Shown here: piece by piece, positions 23,659-34,538 of the stretch
Numbering within the stretch: the first letter of the stretch is position 1
Layout of the letters: each line of letters begins with the position of its first letter
Position numbers and translations under genes: made by a program
NCBI RefSeq assembly: GCF_030272615.1
Contig: NC_081408.1
Coordinates: forward strand, 400,487,889 to 400,551,888
Direction: 5' to 3'
DNA: 64,000 nt
Source: Cryptomeria japonica
Taxonomy: Eukaryota > Streptophyta > Pinopsida > Cupressales > Cupressaceae
Notes under the pieces: generated by a model
Database searches by the model: none
What the model was told of the DNA's origin: nothing
Seen by the model: the letters and a program-made list of their open reading frames with translations, nothing else

Positions 23659-24249
23659 TTAGTTTGCTGGTTCCATGGGTTCCACACTAGGTACAAAAAC
23701 CGGTTCTTCTTGCAACACTCCTGGTTTCTTTTTCCAGGTTTTGTTCATATCCGCTTGAACCGTTTCAATATCAATCTTTCCTTCCAGAGTGACTGGTATG
23801 TCATCCGATATGTTCTTTCTTGTTCTACTGAATCTGGCAATGTGACCCAGTTTGTTGCAATGATAGTAGACCATTCCAGGTTCTCTCCAAGGTCCACTAT
23901 CCATGTTACCATTCTTCCTCCTGCATGTTGCAGCAGTGTGACCATGACAATGACAGATCAAAAAGTTTTCTCTCCATCCAGTTGCTGCTTGATAGGCACT
24001 GCTTCCTGACTGGTGATTAAAGGCATTAAACCGGTTGTGATTCCGGTTCACAAAAGGTTCCAGACCAACTCCTTGAGTCCTCTGAGGATATATTCCAATG
24101 TTGTTCATAAAAGACCTGTATTCAGATGCTCTATGCCCAAACTTGTTGCATCCATAACAATTACCATTGAACTTATTGGATCTAGGTACATTGTTTATAA
24201 AGTAAGGAAAGTTATTGTAGGCTTTGCTCCTAGACACATTGGAAGTATG
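23659..24249 (-). pseudogene. gag of the pol-less Sirevirus, C-terminal part
   Basis: The minus-strand frame contains several CCHC-like knuckles: CYGCNKFGHRASEY, CHCHGHTAATC and YHCNKLGHIARFS. Some lack a Cys (Tyr, Phe or Ser in its place), so metal binding is probably lost in part. The protein ends at PAN-stop. It is the continuation of the gag at 29266-29957. The reading frame was split inside the first zinc knuckle by the Copia at 24250-29265, with gtatg duplicated. Confidence 0.75.
24245..24249. repeat. Target duplication gtatg (left)
   Basis: gtatg precedes the LTR at 24250 and is repeated exactly at 29266-29270. Confidence 0.85.
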
Positions 24250-24770
24250 TGTTGATATGTGGCGACTGATCAGCAAAGTACTATACACTTAGCATGTATC
24301 CTTGCGGGGGTCCGGGGTTGGGTCGGGCCTCGGGCGAAGGTTTGGGGGCGGCAGCCCCCAAAGCGAGCGAAGCCTGCTGCTGGGGTTTGGGGGCTGAAAC
24401 CCCCAAAATGGGCAAAGCCCACTACGAGGGTTCAGGGGCAATAGCCCCCGAGAAAAAAAAATTTGCCATTTTTTTGTTGATGAAAACTGACATTGTAATA
24501 AAACCATAAAAAGGCTGACTTTGTTTGTTGCCCTAAAAACACATGTTATAAGTGGCTGGGATGCTTAAGGCATTGTAATGTTGATGTACTATTTTTGTTG
24601 GATAATAAGAAAGATTGGATGGCTGTGTATGGTGGACATAACCCATTCTGGGTGAACCACGTTAAATCTTTGTGTTATCTGTGTCCTATTTTATTCCTTT
24701 ATCTTTTGTATTTAAATCTGCATATAATTGTTAGTTCATATTTGCTTCGGAACTGCTTGAAACCCTAACA
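24250..24770 (+). repeat. 5' LTR of the Tnt1-like Copia
   Basis: It is 521 bp, TG...CA. It matches the 3' LTR at 28906-29265 except for an additional GC-rich block at 24306-24466. Confidence 0.9.
24306..24466. repeat. 161-bp GC-rich hairpin array present only in the 5' LTR
   Basis: Three hairpin cores follow one another: gggggcggcagccccc, gggggctgaaaccccc and ggggcaatagccccc, spaced about 45 bp. The block lies between two ttgc copies (24302-24305 and 24463-24466). The 3' LTR has a single ttgc at the same point, which fits loss of the block between short direct repeats, or its gain in the 5' LTR. Confidence 0.75.
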
Positions 24771-24772
24771 AT

Positions 24773-24784
24773 TGGTATCAGAGC
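24773..24784 (+). promoter_or_regulatory. Primer binding site (initiator Met tRNA type)
   Basis: tggtatcagagc lies two bases after the 5' LTR. This is the usual site for priming of plant Copia minus-strand synthesis by initiator Met tRNA. Confidence 0.85.
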
Positions 24785-24830
24785 AAGGTTTTCTATAAAT
24801 TGGTAGGACTTTCAGATTTGAGTGGGAGCA

Positions 24831-27800
24831 ATGGAGGATTCCAAATTCAAGGTCGAAAAGTTTAACGGCCAGAATTATCAGTTATGGAAAATGCAGATGG
24901 AGGATTACCTGTATCAAAAGGATTTGTGGCGGCCATTAGAAGGAAAGGCAAAGAAAGCGACCACAATGTCAGATGAAGAATGGGACATTTTAGATAGAAA
25001 GGCATTGGGATCCATTCGATTGTGCCTTGCACCATCTGTAGCTTTCAATATAACAGAAGCAAAAATGACTGTAGATTTGATGGCGACATTGGCTAAGCTA
25101 TATGAGAAACCCTCGGCTTCAAATAAGGTATTTCTTATGAAGCGTTTGTTTAATTTGAAAATGAGTGAGGGAGGATCTATAGCGGAGCACTTAAATGAAT
25201 TTAATACAATTACCAGTCAATTGTCTTCAATAAAAATTACTTTTGCAGAAGAGGTTAGGGCTTTCTTGATTTTATGTTCTTTGCTAGAAAGCTGGAATAG
25301 CTTGGTTATGGCTGTAAGTAACTCTGTCTCCAGAAAAAATACTTTGGTATTTGATGATATTGTTGGTGTTATCCTAAGCGAGGAAATGCGAAGGAAAAGC
25401 ATAGGTGAGACTCCAACATCATCAAGTAGTGTTTTTAATGTGGAGAACAAAGGAAGATCAAAGGAAAGAGGAAAAGGCCCTTGGAATGAGAAGTCACGAG
25501 GGAAGTCAAAGAAAGGATACTCTCAATCTAGAGGAAAGAAAGATTGCTGGTACTGCGGAAAACCTAGTCATCTAAAGAAAGATTGTTGGTCTCAGAAAAA
25601 CAAAGAAGGAGACAAAAACGAAAATGATAGTAAGGAAGCTAATAATGCAAGTAATACTTTACAAGATGCTTTAATCTTATGTTTGGATAATGTTAATGAT
25701 TCCTGGGTAATAGATTCTAGGGCTTCATTTCATGCTACACCCCATAGAAAATATTTTCTAGATTATATTCAAGGTGATTTTGGATAGGTATATTTGGGTG
25801 ATGATGAGCCCTGTCAAATTGTTGGAAAAGGAAAGATAAAGATCAAGTTGCATAATGGTAATGACTAGTTTCTGTAGGAGGTAAGACATGTTCCTAACTT
25901 AAGAAGAAATTTAATTTCTGCAGGGCAACTAGGTAGTGAAGGTTGCATAGTTACCTTCTCAGACAGTATCTGGAAGGTCACTAAAGGATCATTAGCAGTA
26001 GCTAAAGGTGTGAAGGTAGGCACATTATATTTCTGTACTGGTAACACTTACTCTACCTTAGCTGCTACAGATAAAGTTACTGCAGGGATAGCAACAATAG
26101 ATGTTGCAAGAACAGATTCGATAATGTGGCACCATAGGCTTGGGCATAGGAGTGAGAAAGGGATGAAAATCTTTCACTCCAAAAATCTATTGCTAGGACT
26201 AAAGAAGATTGATTTAGAGTTATGTGAAAACTGTGTTTATGGCAAACAGAAAAGAGTCAGATTTCTCAAGGTTGGGAAAGAGAAGAAGAGTGGGAAGTTA
26301 GAGCGTCTGCATTCAGATGTATGGGGACCAGCTTAGGTATCATCTCTTGGTGGCTCTTGTTATTATGTTATTTTTATTGATGATTCAACCAGAAAAACAT
26401 GGGGATATTTCCTAAAACAAAAATCGGATGTTTTTGAAACTTTTAAGAAATGGAAAGCTTTGGTTGAGAATAAGACAAGAAAAAGGTTGAAGTGTCTCAG
26501 ATCGGATAATGGAGGTGAGTATTGCAGCAAGGCATTTGAAGATTATTGCTCCTTAAATGGGATTAGAAAGCAGAAGACAGTTCCAGGAACTCCACAGGAA
26601 AATGGTGTGTCAGAGAGAATGAATAGGACTATCATGGAACGCGCGAGGAGCATGAGATTGCATGCTGGATTGCCCTTACATTTTTGGGAAAATGTTGTAC
26701 ATACTTTTGTCAATTTGATAAATAGAGGACCTTCAACCCCTTTGGATGGTGGTATTCCAGAGGAGGCATGGACTGGTAAAAAGGTAAATTATTTTTTTCT
26801 GAAAACCTTTGGTTGTGAAGCTTTTGTCCATGTTGATAAAGAAAACAGAACCAAGCTTGATGCTAAATCTTAGAAATGTACCTTCATTGGATATGGGATA
26901 GATGAATATGGCTATCGGTTATGGGATTTTGAAAATAAAAAAATAACTAGAAGTAGAGATGTTATATTCAATGAGAAGGTTATGTATAAAGAACAGATGC
27001 AGGAAAATAAGCATGAACAGGACAAGCAAGAATATGTGGTGTTGGATGAGATTCCTAAAAATGAAATGTCATAGGTACCTAATGCTCAACAACAACAGAA
27101 TGTCTCACAAACTCCTGCAAGTGTTAGACATTCTACGAGGTCAAGTAGACCTCCTGAAAGATTTTCTCCTTCTTTGTATTCTATATTATTAACTGATTCT
27201 GGTGAACCAAAAGAATATAAAGAAGCAATGCAGGTGGATGCCAAACAACAGTGGGAGCTAGGCATGAAAGAGGAGATGAACTCTTTGATGAAAAATAAGA
27301 CTTAGGACTTACTCCCTTTACCTGCAGAAAAAAGAGCCTTGCCTAACAAATGGGTTTATCGGTTGAAGGAGGAGGAAGGAGGTCAGAAAAGATATAAGGC
27401 CAGACTTGTGGTAAAAGATTTTGTACAGAAAAAGGGTATATATTATGATGAAATATTTTCTCCAGTTGTAAAAATGACTTCAATTAAAAGTGTACTTAGT
27501 CTTGTGGCTACAGATGATTTACATCTTGAATAATTAGATGTGAAAATAGCTTTTCTCCATGGAGATTTGGAGGAGGAAATTTACATGTTGCAACCACAGG
27601 GATATGAGGTCAAAGGTAAGGAGAACTTAGTGTGCAGGTTGAAGAAATGTTTGTATGGCCTAAAGCAAGCACCCTGACAATGGTATTTAAAATTTGATAG
27701 CTTCATGGCTGAACACGGTTATCATAGATGTCATTCTAATCATTGTGTATATTTTAAGAGATTGGATAATGGCAGTTATATTATCTTGTTGCTTTATGTT

Positions 27801-28760
27801 GATGACATGCTTGTTGTTGGGTCTAACATGGAACACATAAATGATCTTAAACATAAATTAGCCAGCTCATTTTCTATGAAGGATTTGGGTGCAGCTAAGC
27901 AAATTCTGGGTATGAGGATTACACGGGACAGAAAAAATAGAACCTTGAATTTGTCCCAAAGTGAGTATATAAAGAAGGTGTTGAAAAGATTTAACATGCA
28001 GGATGCAAAAGCAGTTAGTACACCTTTGGCTAGTCATTTCAAATTCACTAAGGAGATGTGCCCAAAGGCACAGGAAGAGGTAAATAAAATGTCTAACAGC
28101 CCATATTCATCAGCTGTTGGCAGTCTAATGTATGCAATGGTATGCACAAGGCCAGATATTGCACATGCAGTGGGAGTTGTGAGCAGGTTTATGAGTAATT
28201 TGGGTATGGAACATTGGAATGTTGTGAAATGGATCTTTTGGTATTTGAAAGGAACCACTACGAAGGCATTATGTTTCAAAGGATCTAATGCTGCTCTAAG
28301 TGGATTTGTTGACTATGATCTGGCAGGTGATATTGATTCACGGAGGAGCACTATAGGGTATGTTTTTACTATAGGGGGAACTACAGTCAGTTGTATTTCT
28401 AGGCTGCAAAAGGTTGCTGCACTTTCAACCACTGAAGCTAAGTATGTTGCTCCTACAGAAGCCAGCAAGGAGATGATTTGGTTACAATATTTTCTAGAGG
28501 AATTGGGTCAGACATAGGAGGATCGCCCATTGTATACTGATAGCCAGAGTGCCATTCATCTTGCGAAGAACTCTTCTTTTTATTCAAGGACAAAGCACAT
28601 TCAGCTCAGGTACCACTTCATCCAGACTGTTTTGGAGGAGGGTCAGTTATGGCTTGAGAAGATTCACACAAGTGAGAATCCTGCCGATATGTTCACGAAG
28701 GCAGTTCCACAGCAGAAGCTGATTTCTTCATCAATTTTTGTTGGTCTTCTTGATTTATAG
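24831..28760 (+). pseudogene. Copia gag-pol polyprotein, one frame with ten nonsense codons
   Basis: The best start is the ATG at 24831 (MEDSKFKVEKFNGQNYQLWK). Domains in order are: gag with the CWYCGKPSHLKKDCW knuckle; aspartic protease WVIDSRAS, where Arg replaces the usual Gly; integrase with HRLGH, CENCVYGKQ, HSDVWGP, RSDNGGEYC and PQENGVSERMNR; RT with [28 protein letters not shown] and LLYVDDMLV; and RNase H to FTKAVPQQKL. The frame is never shifted over about 1310 codons. It holds ten stops: eight TAG, one TAA (LE-stop-LDVK) and one TGA (QAP-stop-QWY). Each fits a C-to-T or G-to-A change in a Gln, Arg or Trp codon. Confidence 0.92.
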
Positions 28761-28849
28761 TTGTGGAATGTATACCAGTCGAGTCCTAGTTTTTGTTTTT
28801 TTTCTTTTTCCAGCGGATGTTGCATGTACAGTGGTGTCGTGTAGTTTCA

Positions 28850-28905
28850 ATCTCCAAGTGGGAGATTGTTCGGTGTGGAGCTTGATCAGTCGCCAAGTGG
28901 GAGAT
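28850..28905 (+). promoter_or_regulatory. Duplicated polypurine tract region
   Basis: ccaagtgggagattgtt occurs at about 28853 and again at 28893. The second runs straight into the 3' LTR at 28906. Confidence 0.7.
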
Positions 28906-29265
28906 TGTTGATATGTGGCGACTGATCAGCAAAGTACCTTACACTCAGCACGTATCCTTGCCATTTTTTTGTTGATGAAAACTGACATTATAATAAAACC
29001 CTAAAAAGGTCGACTTTGTTTGTTGCCCTAAAAACACATGTTATAAGCGGTTAGGATGCTTAAGGTATTGTAATGTTGATGTACTATTTTTGCTGGATAA
29101 TAAGAAAGATTGGATGGTTGTGTATGGTGGACGTAACCCATTCTGGGTGAACCATGTTAAATCTATGTGTTATCTGTGTCCTATTTTATTCCTTTATATT
29201 TTGTATTTAAATCTGCATATAATTTTTAGTTCATATTTGCTTCGAAACTGCTTGAAACCCTAACA
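28906..29265 (+). repeat. 3' LTR of the Tnt1-like Copia
   Basis: It is 360 bp, collinear with the 5' LTR but lacking the GC-rich block. It ends cctaaca before gtatg. Confidence 0.9.
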
Positions 29266-29957
29266 GTATGTCCTTCTTTAAGACAGTTAAAGCAAACAGG
29301 TTTAAACTTTTGCTTACCTTTATCCTTTGATGTTGGTTGTTTCTTCGATGCTCCAGCATTTGCACCAGAGGTCTCACCTTCCTCATGACCGGAGTAACCA
29401 AGTCCATCAATATTCTTGATAGGTTTGGCCGATTCAAGCTTTTGCTCTAGCTTAACAGTACTCTTGTTGAACTTAGCAAGTATTTCCTTTGACACAGAGA
29501 GTTCTTTGGAAATAGAAGCATTTGTTTCCATCAAGTTTGCATTCTCGAAGATGGCTATGTTCAGTTCTCCTTGCATGTCTTCCTTTTCCACTTTTCTCGA
29601 ATGGAGTTGAGCAATTAGGGCACTGATCTCTTGCTTCAGCTTGGAGATTTCATGATCTTTGTCTTTTACCAGATCTTCAGCTTTCCTTCGATTCTCAAGC
29701 TCTTGGCACATTCGAATAGTCAGTCCTTCCAACTCTTTTCTCAGGTTGGAATTGGATTCATTCAGCTTTTCTACTTCTTGAATTAGGGCTTCCATGTCCA
29801 CTTCATCAGAAGAACTATTTTCAGATAGCTCCATCAGTTTTTCAGCATGTTCTCTCCTTTTTGCTTGAGAGGCCTTATATTTGACCATAAGATCATTATA
29901 GGCTTGCTCAAACTGAGTGAGTTGATGAGTATGTTCCCTCATAGTGTATTCCCCCAT
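29266..29957 (-). pseudogene. gag of the pol-less Sirevirus, N-terminal coiled-coil part
   Basis: A probable start at the ATG at 29957 (MGEYTMREHTHQLTQF) leads into about 200 residues of heptad-rich coiled coil and a Lys-rich linker. It then enters the zinc knuckle CFNCLKEGHT, where the inserted Copia interrupts it. The usual N-terminal Copia gag domain (UBN2 type) is not visible, so this gag is shorter than that of an autonomous relative such as the one at 34539. The frame itself has no internal stop up to the insertion. Confidence 0.75.
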
Positions 29958-29992
29958 ATCTCTTTCCAAGTGGTTAGACTTATAGAAAGGTT

Positions 29993-30005
29993 GCCTCTGA
30001 TACCA
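29993..30005 (-). promoter_or_regulatory. Primer binding site of the pol-less Sirevirus
   Basis: The minus strand reads tggtatcagaggc three bases from the 5' LTR edge, an initiator Met tRNA-type site. It fixes the minus orientation of the element. Confidence 0.8.
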
Positions 30006-30007
30006 AT

Positions 30008-31173
30008 TGATGAATACTAAGAGGGGGGGTGAATTAGTATGCCAAAAATTATTGCACTTAAACACTTTACTAGACTACCAGTAAACTGGTAAAATAGTTT
30101 AGCAAACAAATCGGTTAGCACACATGCAAACCAAATAGCAAATAATGCATTCACCCACAGAATCACAAACACCATAACACAAGAGATTTTGACGTGGAAA
30201 CCCAAATGGGAAAAACCACGGTGAGATGGAACTCACAAGTAACTATCTACAGAATAGGAACCAGACCGGTTAAGGTCATACAATGTTCTTTACCAGAATA
30301 GATCCTGTTAGGAATCTCAATCTCTATTAGGAGATAAGTCTGATTAAAGACTACCTTGCTAGAGGATTTTAGATCTACAGATGTGAACCACCTTGTTAGA
30401 GGATTTACAAAAGGCTTTTGGGCCTACCAGGTTAAGGGCTTTAGACTTGTCGAAGAGGTGAGTAATCAACAAGTGATTGATCTAGCAAATAGCACAGATT
30501 TCTTGGTTAGATCCTTGATAGCTCATTCCTAATTCATTCCAGCATTACTTCAGTCTTCAACACATTCACACTCTACCTCTTCTCGCGGACCTCAACTTCT
30601 CTCCTGTGTTCACACTTAAAAAAACTCTTCAACCACCTTAAACCCTAGCAACAACATAAAACCCTAGACATGATGTCCTTATAAAGGAATCTGATTTCAT
30701 GTCGGTCCAATAGGATTACAATACAATTTCCTAGGTTCAATGCATCTAGACATATTTGGTAACATGACACAAAAAGCACCGCCAGAGTGTCCGCACCGCC
30801 AAACAATCAGTGGATGGTAACTCATCACAAAATGTCGATTGGTAACTCATCACAGAGTATTACTGGTTCATACAGAATACTGGTTTAAGAAAAATACCAG
30901 TTGTCGGTTTGACAAAATGAAGACTGAGAAATATGAGTTGTGCCACTTCATTCCTTCGTACCACTTGAGATCCTCGTATCGCTTGGGGTCTTCATACCGC
31001 TTCAAATCGGTAAACACTTTCTGCAAAACACCGATAGTCTGAAGACTATAATACATCATACCGATTGGAACAAATATCGGTTGAGCTTTAACTTATACAT
31101 ACAAAAAGTGATCTCAAATCAAGTGTGTGTCCATCAATGACAATCACAGCATCAATCATAAAAAATGCCAACA
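30008..31173 (-). repeat. 5' LTR of the pol-less Sirevirus-like element
   Basis: It is 1166 bp and collinear with 18413-19563 apart from small differences, for example an additional copy of a ttagaggattt segment near 30390. It is followed by the gtata duplication. Confidence 0.88.
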
Positions 31174-31178
31174 GTATA
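31174..31178. repeat. Target duplication gtata (right)
   Basis: It is an exact copy of 18408-18412. Confidence 0.85.
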
Positions 31179-33109
31179 GTATAAACTATTGTATATATGA
31201 AACTACCAATGACACTAGCATAAGGAACATTACACTTCTCTTCAATATCATCATCAGAATTTGGACATGTGTCTAAACTCAACTTAGTACCAATCAGAAA
31301 TATACTTACTAGCTTATAGTCCTGCATTTTAAATCTCTGCAAAATTGTGTCAACATACTTACACTAACTTAACCAAATCTTTCTATGAACCCAATCCCTA
31401 TTGATTTCCATCCCAAGAATATATCTAGCAACCCCCAAATCCTTCATATCAAATGTCTCAAAAAGCTAACTTTTGATCTCTCTAATCATCATCGTGTTGT
31501 TACCAATAAACATGTCATCAACATACGAGATAATAATTAGTAACTGATCATCAATATCCTTAATATAAACATAGTGATCCTCTTCACTTCTAATATAACC
31601 CAACTTCAATGCAAAGGCATCAAACTTCTAATACCACATCCTGGGTGACTATTTCAAACCATACAATGACCGTTTTAACTTGCAAACCAATATTTCTTTT
31701 CCTTTCTCAGCAAAACCATCACATTGTCACATATAAATTTCTTCTTCAAGATGCCTATGCAAGAAAGTAGTTTTAACATCTATTTCCTCTATCTCAACAT
31801 CACAAGCAAAATCAATAGATAATAGGAATCTAATAAAAGGTAGCTTAGCAATAGGATATAATATTTGACCAAAATCAACTCCCTCTCTCTGTGAGTAGCA
31901 CATTTCTTCTTAAGTACCCACTTGCATCCAATGGGCTTTCTTCCTTTGGGAAAACTAACAAGATCCCAAGTGTCACAACTATCTAAAGTTGTGATATCGT
32001 CCTGCATGACCTACATCCAAGACTCACTTTCCTCAGAAGAGAGTACTTCCTTGTAAGATCTAGGTTCATTGTCAATACTTAATAAAGAAAACTTACAATG
32101 AAAATCTAGTGGGCTATACATGTCAAAAGGATTCTATTGTCCTATAGACCTCAAAGGTAGAGTAGGAGATTCCTCTGCATGTTTTTGTTAATTAATTTAA
32201 ACTTCTTATGTTACACCACATTCTCTAGACCTTTCACTTGAACTCTCTTCTTCTTCTCCATCTTCTTGTCCATCTCTCCATTCTTCCACATGTGCATCTT
32301 CTTTCTTAGTTTCAAAATGCAATGTCTTTGACTTTTCCTTTGGTTGTTCTTCACCTAATTCATCTCTAAATTCCAAAAATTACATATCTAGAAAAGATCA
32401 TTTTACACGTTAGAGGATTCCAAAGCTTGTAACCTTTTACATTCTCACCATATCCTACAATGATGCATTTTTTAGTTTTTGGATCCAATTTAGATGCCTT
32501 CTCTTGAGGCACATGAACAAAAGCCTCACAACCAAAGACCCTTAAATGTGAAACTGAAGGCTTTGTACCCAACCACATCTCATAAGGTGTTTTATCAACA
32601 AGATCTTTATAATGATATTTATTAACTAATTAACAAGCAGTACCAACAGCTTCTACCCAAAAACATTTATCTAGCTTAGCACTACTTTACATGCTCCTAG
32701 CTCTTTCCATTAATGTATGTTTCATTCTTTCTGCTAACCCATTTTGTTGGGGATTATAAGGTGTAGTCTTTTGCCTAACAATTCCTACATGTTTGCAAAA
32801 ATCATCAAATTCATTAGAGTAATACACACTCCCATTGTCAGATCTCAATACTTTTATCTTATAATATGATTGTTTTTCAACCAATGCCTAAAATTCCTTA
32901 AACTTAGTGGAAACTTCAAATTTTGAAAGCATTAAATAAATCTAAGTATATATTGAGACATCATCAATGAAAGAAACATAATATTGATATCTATTCAAAG
33001 AGTCAACATCTACTGGACCACATACATACGAATGAATAATCTCTAAAAGTGATGCAGAGGGTTTGGTGTTGTGCACAACTTGATTGATTTTCTCCCTTAA
33101 AAGGGTCTT

Positions 33110-33114
33110 CATTA
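33110..33114. repeat. Target duplication catta (left)
   Basis: catta directly precedes the LTR at 33115 and is repeated at 40335-40339. Confidence 0.85.
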
Positions 33115-34467
33115 TGTTGGCATTATGTGAACCAGTATGAGGACATAATGACATTGTATGTTGTCATTGATGTAAATATGCTGAAGAGGAGAGAACCAGT
33201 ATATATGAGAACCGGTATAACACTGTAAACCAGTATTTGTGCCAAAGTAAAGCGGTGTGTTTGCTTAAGGTGAAATGACATGTGGTTATGGAAACCAACA
33301 CATGGAAGCTTTGTATGACTACCGATTGGTAGTCACAACTTCAGGGTTTCCAGTTGAAGTGTCTCAAGCCTGTGTGACTCAATCGGTGACTTTGTGTGAT
33401 GAGTTAGCATTGTAACAAAGAATAGATCATGGTGCCACATCAGCCTTGTGCGCGTGAAGGATCTTGCATGAAGGAGATTGTTCCTATCCACCTTGGGAAT
33501 ATGTGAAGTGTATAAACGGTGATAACGTGTGATGGGTTATTAGCCGCCATGAAATTGGTGGAAAATGAACAATGGAGAATGTCTTGAGATTGATGTTGTG
33601 TTTCTTTCTGAGGTTGTTGGCAAAAATTGTGTGTGTATCCAAGAGAAGAGATACATGATTCTTGCCAGCCCAGAGGAGAGAAGTGATACCTGCAGAGTGT
33701 AAGTGCAGAAGGTGAAGAGGAGCTAAAGCAGATCTGCATTAGCATTGAGTGTTGTTACCAGATCATTGTAATACCCGTTGATCTCTAACCACCTCAACAG
33801 TTTGTAATTCCCTTAACAGGGTAGCTTTAACTGGCTTGTTGTAAATCCTTTAATAGGGTGACTCAAAACTATTGAGTTCTTGAAATCCTCTAACAAGGTA
33901 ACCTTTAATAGGGTTTAACCCTTAACCAGGTATTCTAGCCATCCCTTAATCGGGTGATCCCTAACAGGATCGGTTCCTAACAGAACCTATTGTATCAGTC
34001 TTTAACCAGACAAGGCTCCTAACAGAGCGGACTTCTAAAGAGTTCAAAAACAGCTTGTGGGTATTCATCCCCACCATGGTTTTTCCCAGTTGGGTTTCCA
34101 CATGAAAAATATGTGTGTCATATGTGATGCCTTTTTCATGTGATGGTATGTTGTTTTCTGTCAAGCGGTAAATCATGTTGATCAAGCTACTTATATATCT
34201 TTTGATGATAGATTACCTGTTCATGCACTAGGGTGAAATGGAAATGAAGTGTTAGAATGTATGAAAAGATAAGTGTCAACTGGTTTATGCTTGTCTCATT
34301 TATTCTGGGTTCTGTCAGTTGTACTCTGTTTAAGACTGGTGTTACTGTTTGTCTGTCAAAGTACAGTGTCTGCTGACAAACTGGTTTAGGATTGTGTTTT
34401 TGTCTATACTGATTCACCCCCCCTCTCAGTACCGGTTTGGTACTATCTGTTCATCATTGAATTATCA
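33115..34467 (+). repeat. 5' LTR of the Sirevirus-like Copia
   Basis: It is 1353 bp, tgttggcatt to agttatca-like end. It lacks 133 bp that the 3' LTR contains. Near its end is attcaccccccctctcagt. Confidence 0.9.
33775..34055. repeat. Array of short palindrome-like units inside the LTR
   Basis: About ten imperfect units of the form ccctTAACagggt follow at 20-30 bp spacing: cccttaacagggt, cctttaatagggt, cctctaacaaggt, cccttaaccaggt, cccttaatcgggt, cctaacagaacc and others. The same array occurs in the 3' LTR at about 39660-39910. Confidence 0.7.
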
Positions 34468-34469
34468 AT

Positions 34470-34481
34470 TGGTATCAAAGA
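34470..34481 (+). promoter_or_regulatory. Primer binding site
   Basis: tggtatcaaaga lies two bases after the 5' LTR. It is a slightly diverged form of the initiator Met tRNA site. Confidence 0.75.
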
Positions 34482-34538
34482 AACCTCTAGGTCCTCTGTG
34501 TTGTAAGCTTAACCGCTTGAGGTAAAGATCTCAATCTA

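Larger units (their letters stand above)
24250..29265 (+). mobile_element. Tnt1-like Copia nested in the pol-less Sirevirus
   Basis: LTRs lie at 24250-24770 and 28906-29265, both tgttgatatg to cctaaca. There is a Met-tRNA primer site at 24773, one uninterrupted gag-pol frame, and a polypurine tract against the 3' LTR. Perfect gtatg duplications flank it. It is the innermost and so the youngest insertion in this nest. Yet its frame has ten nonsense codons, so it is dead. Confidence 0.92.
18413..31173 (-). mobile_element. Non-autonomous Sirevirus-like Copia without pol
   Basis: Two LTRs in the same orientation (18413-19563 and 30008-31173) bound the element, with perfect gtata duplications outside. 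A Met-tRNA-type primer site lies inside the right LTR and polypurine tracts inside the left LTR, so the element reads on the minus strand. Its contents are a coiled-coil and zinc-knuckle gag, then a spacer, then a large unknown ORF. No protease, integrase, RT or RNase H of its own is present. The only pol inside belongs to a separate plus-strand Copia inserted at 24250-29265. Without that insert the element is about 7.7 kb. It would need proteins from a helper element. Confidence 0.85.
31174..33114 (-). pseudogene. Old minus-strand Copia: integrase and RT
   Basis: From high to low coordinates the minus strand gives these blocks. Integrase: HSYVCGPVDVDSLN, FIDDVSIYT, VLRSDNGSVYYS, NPQQNGLAERMKH. 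Capsid-like: VFGCEAFVHVPQE. RT start: TWDLVSFPKGRKPIGCKWV. Catalytic YVDDMF near 31520. The beginning of the RNase H domain: VPYASVIGSFIY. That domain continues at 17961-18412, across the insertion at 18413-31173. Several frameshifts and stops are present. The upstream end is cut by the Sirevirus at 33115. It is the oldest Copia here by nesting. Confidence 0.85.

Noticed and set aside
24259-24509. GC-rich block as a piece of bacterial or organellar DNA
   Set aside because: It consists of short G/C hairpins at regular spacing, lies between ttgc repeats within an LTR, and has no coding or organellar match that I can recognise.
1157-28760. Reassigned or suppressed TAG codons in a variant genetic code
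   Set aside because: TAA and TGA also occur in the same frames, frameshifts and catalytic losses are present, and ORFs elsewhere use TAA normally as terminator. Decay of methylated sites explains the pattern without recoding.
33775-34055. CRISPR-like array
   Set aside because: Units are degenerate and palindromic without constant repeats or unique spacers, are duplicated in both LTRs, and lie in a plant-type element.
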